NCBI GenBank assembly: GCA_038373865.1
Contig: JAXGGA010002946.1
Span: 47,621 to 111,620 of the forward strand
Direction of reading: 5' to 3'
DNA: 64,000 bases
Source of the DNA: Uloborus plumipes
Lineage: Eukaryota > Arthropoda > Arachnida > Araneae > Uloboridae
This document shows positions 58,945 to 64,000 of the stretch, piece by piece. Position 1 is the stretch's first letter; every line of letters starts with the position of its first letter. The position numbers were made by a program, and so were the translations under genes. The notes below the pieces were generated by a model. That model was not told the DNA's origin, searched no databases, and saw only the letters and a list, made by a program, of their open reading frames with translations.

Positions 58945-59443
58945 TATGAATAAAGGATTAAAAGAATAAATGAAATAAATAAATTTAATAATTCGTTTTA
59001 CAATGTTAAAAGATGAAATCTTTAAAATCTTGAAAATCACCCAGAACTAAGTCGATTAGTATAATTATTATAAAGAATTTTGTTACTTACGTAACATTTT
59101 TACAGCATGACATAAAGCAAGTGCAATAGTGAAAAGTACTCAAAAACAATTTTTTAAATTAAAGATCAAAAATAATTATTATGAGTAAAACAGATGTTTC
59201 AACTGCCAGTAAATATCTAATTGTCGGAAATATGCAGTTTAAAATGTTATTTAATAACTCTTAAAAACGATGTCTTCTTCTTTATTTAGTTCACAATAAA
59301 ATGATGATATTTTAACATGTATTTAACAAAAAATTTTTAATTGTAAGTGCTGTCTTGAGATGCACTGGGGGAAATTCCATAAATGTTCCATCGTAAAGTC
59401 AGACTATTTCGTGCTTTTAAAGTTTTTATAAATAAAGACTGCT

Positions 59444-59448
59444 AAAAT
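59444..59448. other. Target site duplication (AAAAT), left
   Basis: AAAAT immediately precedes the 5' LTR and is repeated exactly at 62646-62650 after the 3' LTR, a standard 5-bp LTR-element duplication. Confidence 0.93.
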
Positions 59449-59685
59449 TGTTGAATGGAGTTCAGCCTTGAACGTTTAAACAACTTTTATTAATTTAAGT
59501 TTGGCTAATGTCTGCGTTACTATAGCAACCTATTTGTTGTTTTCTAAAGTTATTATTTTCTTTCTTCTCTCTTTCGCTCTTATATGTTGTGATGTGTTTT
59601 TGTATTTGTTAAATTAAATTCCTTTTTATCCTTCATGTATTTGCAATCCGTGCTTAAGCTTCCACTACTCTCCTAAAGTCCAACA
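59449..59685 (+). repeat. 5' LTR of the copia-type element
   Basis: 237 bp, starting TGTTGAATGG and ending AAAGTCCAACA. It matches the 3' LTR at 235 of 237 positions; the two differences are near the left end (GAATGGAG vs GAATTGAG and TTCAGCC vs TTTAGCC). Confidence 0.95.
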
Positions 59686-59700
59686 GGTTATGGCCTCCAA
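59686..59700 (+). promoter_or_regulatory. Primer binding site (half-tRNA type)
   Basis: GGTTATGGCCTCC directly follows the LTR. Drosophila copia has GGTTATGGGCCC here, complementary to an internal half of initiator tRNA-Met, so the same priming mode is inferred. Confidence 0.65.
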
Positions 59701-59786
59701 AGTAAGCACATAAAGATTTTAATTGCAAATTTAAAGTAGTATTGATTTCTAGTTATATTATAGCTACATTTGGTTATAGTAGCAAA

Positions 59787-60695
59787 ATGGCGGATTTTCG
59801 CAGTGATATTGTTAAATTGAATAATCACAATTATTCTAACTGGAAATATAAAGTTCAGCTGCTTTTGATGAAGGATAATTTGTTTGAAAAGGTCATTAAG
59901 CAAGAAAGACCAATTCCGGAAGGGAATGCAAACAGAAAGCTAATCAGTGAATGGGATGCTGCCGATAATAAAGCTCAAGCATATATCGGACTTACTGTTG
60001 AAGATGATCAGCTTATTCACATCAGAGGAAAGAATACAGCTAAAGAAATGTGGATTGCACTTAAAGATTATCACGAGAAAAGTACTTTGACAAATAAAGT
60101 TCATTTAATGAGAATGATTTGTTCGTTAAAACTTGAAGAAGGTGGAAATGTTTCACAACATATTGTAAGGATGCAAGAACTATTTTTAAAGCTTAGAGAC
60201 ATTGGTGAAGAATCACTTTCAGACAGTTGGAGTGTAGCGATGCTTTTGAGCAGTTTGCCTAGAAGTTATGATCCTTTAACTACAGCATTGGAAACTCGTT
60301 CTGAATCTGAGTTAACGTTGGCTGTTGTTCAGGAAAAGGTCATTGCTGAATATGAGCGTAGGCAACGTGCAGAAGGAACTCCCGATAATTCTTCCGAAAG
60401 AATGATGAAATGTACCTCAAGTGAAGACTTTAAGAAAAATAATATGAAATGTTATTTTTGTAAAAAGCTTGGACACTGTAAGCAGAGTTGCACTAAATAT
60501 ATAAAATGGAAAGAAAAACATCCAAATAAAGTGAATACAATTGAGCAGCAAGATAATTTATTTTCAATTGGAATTCGTTCAGAAAATTGGATTTTGGACT
60601 CTGGTGCTACTCGGCATGTAACAAATGATAGAAAATTATTTTCTTCCCTAGACACTTCATATAAAGCTAAAATTGAATTGCAAATGGAGAATTAA
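59787..60695 (+). pseudogene. gag: Copia gag and protease start, broken at its 3' end
   Basis: The Gag-like region binds and packages element RNA; the following aspartic protease would cleave the polyprotein. From the preferred Met at 59787 (AAAATGG context; an upstream in-frame Met lies at 59742) it has the copia Gag fold pattern with NYSNWKYKVQLLL near residue 15. A CCHC zinc knuckle, CYFCKKLGHCKQSC, starts at residue 222. The protease motif WILDSGATRHV has its catalytic Asp at residue 271. A single-base deletion at about 60680 shifts the frame, so translation ends at 60695. The normal continuation is readable in another frame. Confidence 0.92.
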
Positions 60696-61480
60696 TTGAA
60701 GCTTGTGGTATAGGAACAGGAAATTTACTGCTTAGGAATCAAGAAGGAAATGCGACATCAGTTGTTTTATCTGATGTGCTTTACTCTCCGAAAGTTATAG
60801 GCAATTTAATTTCAGTTCGACAGTTAACTTTATGCAATTTTTCAGTACATTTTATAAAAGGTTTTTGTGAAATTTTAAAAGATGGGAAGCAAGTAGGATA
60901 TGCAGAATCAGCAGGGAATTTGTACAAGATGGTTCAATCACATAAAGTTCATGCGTCGATTGAACATACAGAGAAGTGTATTCATACATGGCATAGAAAA
61001 ATGGGACATAGAGATCCAGAAGCAATAAGGAAAATGCATGCTGAAGGACTGTTAGCAGATATGGAAATAGAAGACTGTGGCATCAAAATGTCTTGTGACA
61101 CGTGCATGAAAGGAAAACTTACACGTCTACCTTTCCCAAAGAAATCAGCAACCGAATCAAGTGGTCCATTAGACTTGATTCATACAGATGTCGCTGGACC
61201 AATGCAGACTGTGACACCAAGTGGAAAAAGATATGTCGTCACATTTATTGATGATTTTTCAAGATACACTCAGGTGTATTTACTGGCTCATAAATCTGAA
61301 GTTCCTGAGATGTTGAAAAGATACATTGCTTTAGTTGAAAACAAATTTGAACGAAGAGTAAAGATTATTCGATCTGATCGTGGTGGTGAATATTTAAATA
61401 CGCACTTAAAGAATTATTTAAGAAGTAAAGGAATCCAAACTCAACTTACAGCAGCTTACTTTCGCAACAAAATGGCGTAG
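60680..61480 (+). pseudogene. pol: Copia protease end, pre-integrase and integrase core
   Basis: The frame picks up after the deletion at about 60680; an ATG at 60776 is incidental. It shows the end of the protease region, then the GAG-pre-integrase zinc finger (WHRKMGH ... CDTC, residues 72-110 counted from 60776). The integrase catalytic core follows, with Asp in HTDVAGP (138) and Asp in RSDRGGE (201). The integrase inserts element cDNA into host DNA. A second one-base deletion at about 61464 shifts the frame just before the block carrying the catalytic Glu, and the ORF stops at 61480. Confidence 0.92.
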
Positions 61481-62385
61481 CAGAACGCAAAAACAGAACT
61501 TTGATCGAAATGGCACGTTGCATGCTGATTGATGCAGGCTTACCGAACAAGTTTTGGGGTGAAGCTGTAGTGACTGCCAATTTTATTCAAAACAGAGTTC
61601 TTACTAGAGTGAAGAAGCTAACTCCATATGAGCTGTGGAATGAGGAAAAGCCTAAAGTTAAAAATTTCCAGATATTTGGTTCCAAATGTTTTGTTCATGT
61701 GCCTTCTCAGAAACGTCAGAAACTTGATAACACAGGCAATGAAATGATTTTTCTTGGATACGATGAAGAGTCGAAAGCTTATCGTTGCTATAATCCATCT
61801 ACTCAAAAGGTTATAATTAGTCGAGATGTAAAATTCGGATTTGAAACTCACAGAAGTCATGAAGGGTCAAATGATTTAAAGGTGGAATGTAAAAATGAAT
61901 CAAAGATAGATATACAAAATGAAGAAGCAGGCATTCAGGAGGAGCAGAATGTTCCATTTCGAGTTTCTCAACGATCAACTAAAGGTATTCCTCCTAAAAG
62001 ACTGATTGAAGACATTCATGTTTCAGCAAATGAAGTAAAAGAACCAGCATCTTATATTGAAGCAACATCCAGCAAGTTCAAACAGGAAGGGTTTGATGTC
62101 TTGGAACCTGAGCAGAAATCATTAGAAGATTACAAAGAGTTGCTAGCTCCGGTAATACGTCAAACAACACTTCGCACTTTGTTATCAGTTGCAGCAAAAC
62201 AGGCACTGGTTGTTTATCCCTTCGATGTAAAAACTGCATTTTTGAATAAGTTAAATGAAGTGAAAGGCATGAAACAACCTCCAGGCTTCATAAAAGAAGA
62301 TCCATCTCAAATTTGCTCATTAAAGAAAAGTAAATATAAAGTCAACCAGACAGAATTTTCTAAAAAAAAAAAAAAAAGAAGTTAA
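61465..62385 (+). pseudogene. pol: Copia integrase C-terminus and truncated reverse transcriptase
   Basis: The frame opens at about 61465 with the GVAERKN block holding the integrase Glu; the first ATG is at 61501. The integrase C-terminal part (PNKFWGEAVVTANFIQNR, FGSKCFVHVP, IFLGYDEESKAYRCY) is intact. An acidic linker follows. RT begins only at APVIRQTTLRTLLSVAA and the first catalytic Asp in YPFDVKTAFLN (Asp at 62224-62226). The segment just before is shortened, and after LKKS the YVDD palm motif, the rest of RT and RNase H are missing. The end is a poly-Lys read-through of an A run (62362-62377). Confidence 0.92.
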
Positions 62386-62399
62386 GAAGTTGTATAAAC

Positions 62400-62408
62400 G
62401 AGGAGGAG
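62400..62408 (+). promoter_or_regulatory. Polypurine tract
   Basis: GAGGAGGAG lies directly against the 3' LTR, the expected plus-strand primer site. Confidence 0.8.
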
Positions 62409-62645
62409 TGTTGAATTGAGTTTAGCCTTGAACGTTTAAACAACTTTTATTAATTTAAGTTTGGCTAATGTCTGCGTTACTATAGCAACCTATTTGTTGT
62501 TTTCTAAAGTTATTATTTTCTTTCTTCTCTCTTTCGCTCTTATATGTTGTGATGTGTTTTTGTATTTGTTAAATTAAATTCCTTTTTATCCTTCATGTAT
62601 TTGCAATCCGTGCTTAAGCTTCCACTACTCTCCTAAAGTCCAACA
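62409..62645 (+). repeat. 3' LTR of the copia-type element
   Basis: 237 bp, starting TGTTGAATTGAG and ending AAAGTCCAACA, followed by the AAAAT duplication. It matches the 5' LTR except at two positions. Confidence 0.95.
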
Positions 62646-62769
62646 AAAATGCGCTTAGTAACAAACTTGTGAGTATATATTCACAGAATACCCTGTGATG
62701 ATTCACAGATCACCTACACCTCTTCTACTACAAACTACTACTGTCTGTTATTTAGTTTCTGGAATTAAA

Positions 62770-63420
62770 AAAAATCTACAGTGTACAAAATATACACTTT
62801 ATGTTCCACAAAGCTTCGAAAAAGTATTCATGAATAAAAATAGACAAAAAACACTAAATTGATGAGTGTATGTAGCAAAGTGATGAGTGTATATTTGAAA
62901 GAAGAAAGAAATTAACGCATCACAAAACGAAGGCGAAAAATACAAATAAAAATTTAAAGTATGCGAATAAATGCATAAGCATAAATCGTTTGACAAGGAG
63001 CTTTTAAATGCTATTAATAATGAAATAATGTTGCTGTTGTCAAAAACGAAAATAAACTTTTCAATATATATACATATAAAAATCAAGAGTGCATTTTATA
63101 GCAATATTTCTCACTTGGTAAACATATTTCCTCATGGAAAAATAAAACTTCTCGAACACTGTTGCTATGCTTAGCTTCGTGGGTTTTGAAAATTTAAATT
63201 GTGCATGAAATATGCACTTTTCGCTCCACATAGCTTAGCGAAAGTATTTACAAGGAAAAACAAAAACAAACCTGATTAGAGTCGTGTATAAAATGAAGCA
63301 AAACGTTGCTAAACTAAACTGAAGGGCATGCTTTTGAAACATATCTGAATTAATAAATGAGTATAAAAATTAAAAGCCATATTTATCGATGACTTTTGGT
63401 AATTGAGAAGTTATAGTAAA
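62770..63420. repeat. Degenerate ~420-bp duplication
   Basis: ATATACACTTTATGTTCCAC followed by AAAGCTTCG and AAAGTATT (from about 62789) recurs as ATATGCACTTTTCGCTCCAC, TAGCTTAGCG and AAAGTATT (from about 63210). Later parts align only loosely. No gene inside; opposed ORFs at 62799-63174 are low-complexity. Confidence 0.45.
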
Positions 63421-64000
63421 GACAAAATTCTTAAGTCTCTTCTTTCCAGAAATATAAAGTTGTCATTTATATTTCCCTCCGACAGTCAAACTATTAAATA
63501 TATTATACACTACAGTGGTTATTTAGCCATGAAGTGAGGTAACTAAAATTGAGAAAATAAAACATTTATGTTAGTTCTAAAATTGTTAATGTATAATTTT
63601 GAACATGAATAACATATCTCGGAACAAGGGAATATTCCGATTATTGGGAATCTGCCGTGGTTGGTCAAATTTTTGGCGACGATTATTTTATTTTGATGAC
63701 CCTTAATTTACTTTTGCAAAGGAATGATTACCCTTTCATATGAATTGGCGACAAAGATTTGACACCAATAGGCTGGGCTATTGTACTTGAAGCAGTCTCC
63801 TATTACTGAAAAAATCAACTGCTTTATCTAGCAAAGAATCACAATAGGGTCGTTCCATAGAAAATGGGACACGCAAGTAATTTTTTAAAAAGAAATTTTT
63901 TTGGATAATTTGTATTTGATTTTGTCAAAAATATGTTAAATTCTCTTCGCAACTGTTTTTTTTTCAGATAGCTTAAATTAATTACTAAGAAATAAAAATT
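63420..64000. other. AT-rich end of window with possible element fragments
   Basis: TTTTTGGCGACG and AATTGGCGACAAAGATTTGAC (about 63670-63765) resemble the TTGGCG-rich part of the family A Helitrons. AGGGTCGTTCCATAG at about 63846 looks like a transposon terminus but runs to the window edge. Both are weak. Confidence 0.3.

Larger units (their letters stand above)
59449..62645 (+). mobile_element. Copia-type (Ty1) LTR retrotransposon, defective, 3.2 kb
   Basis: Two 237-bp LTRs (59449-59685 and 62409-62645), both TG...CA, bound a gag-pol region in the Ty1/copia order: gag, protease, integrase, start of RT. A 5-bp AAAAT duplication flanks it. The LTRs differ at only two positions, so insertion was recent. 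The body is about 2 kb shorter than a complete element. A stretch before the RT is lost, and so is the RT after its first motif plus all of RNase H. Two single-base deletions (about 60680 and 61464) break the frame. It cannot make its own RT and must have been copied in trans, or was damaged during reverse transcription. Confidence 0.95.

Noticed and set aside
59742..59786. Upstream in-frame Met extension of the copia gag
   Set aside because: The Met at 59787 has better context (AAAATGG) and starts directly before the conserved Gag N-terminus, so the 15-residue extension is unlikely.

Overview
The window is AT-rich eukaryotic DNA, and I find no convincing host protein-coding exon, rRNA or tRNA in it. 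The content is what one expects of a large arthropod intergenic region or intron: long AT-rich stretches with homopolymers and (ATTT)n or (GT)n tracts, many short inverted-repeat DNA transposons, Helitrons, satellite arrays, one copia-type LTR retrotransposon and one CR1/jockey-type non-LTR fragment. An arthropod, perhaps a chelicerate such as a spider, is my inference from the repeat types and base composition. No gene in the window proves it.

Layout, left to right. 1-2.7 kb: a degenerate satellite of about 160 bp, interrupted by a minus-strand non-LTR reverse transcriptase C-terminal remnant (1324-2062). 4.3-9 kb: an ACTGTAAA-type element, a 304-bp direct duplication, a TTAA-flanked piggyBac-like MITE (7291-7802) and a second inverted-repeat family (8449-9000). 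10.5-13.8 kb: a Helitron-like element (10872-12371) next to an array of about 290-bp units, then a GC-richer block. 17.4-23 kb: two more degenerate arrays, one split by a second Helitron family (22194-22599) with a readable empty site. 25284-25383: a perfect 48-bp-arm palindrome. 27.4-30.7 kb: GC-richer blocks, one with four CRE half-sites. 31-39.8 kb: at least six inverted-repeat elements, a 4 x 163-bp array, and a MULE-like element nested in another repeat. 40.4-47 kb: a 353-bp tandem duplication, TA-flanked and hAT-like elements, and a 636-bp fold-back with a perfect 8-bp target duplication. 47.9-49.4 kb: the most GC- and CpG-rich block, a candidate promoter or enhancer. 50-55 kb: more hAT-like, fold-back and piggyBac-like copies. 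57.0-58.9 kb: a second Helitron copy. 59449-62645: a young but internally deleted copia element with nearly identical LTRs.

As a system, the region is a graveyard of elements that cannot move themselves. Helitrons, hAT-like, piggyBac-like, Tc1/mariner-like and MULE-like short elements are recognised from termini and target duplications, but no intact transposase, Rep/helicase or full RT-RNase H is encoded here. All of them would have depended on enzymes made elsewhere. Several insertions are dated relative to each other by nesting: CR1 into satellite, Helitron B into tandem repeat, MULE-like into a dispersed repeat. I found no undescribed multi-gene system; the most unusual objects are the perfect palindrome, the mosaic Helitron pair and the defective yet young copia copy.
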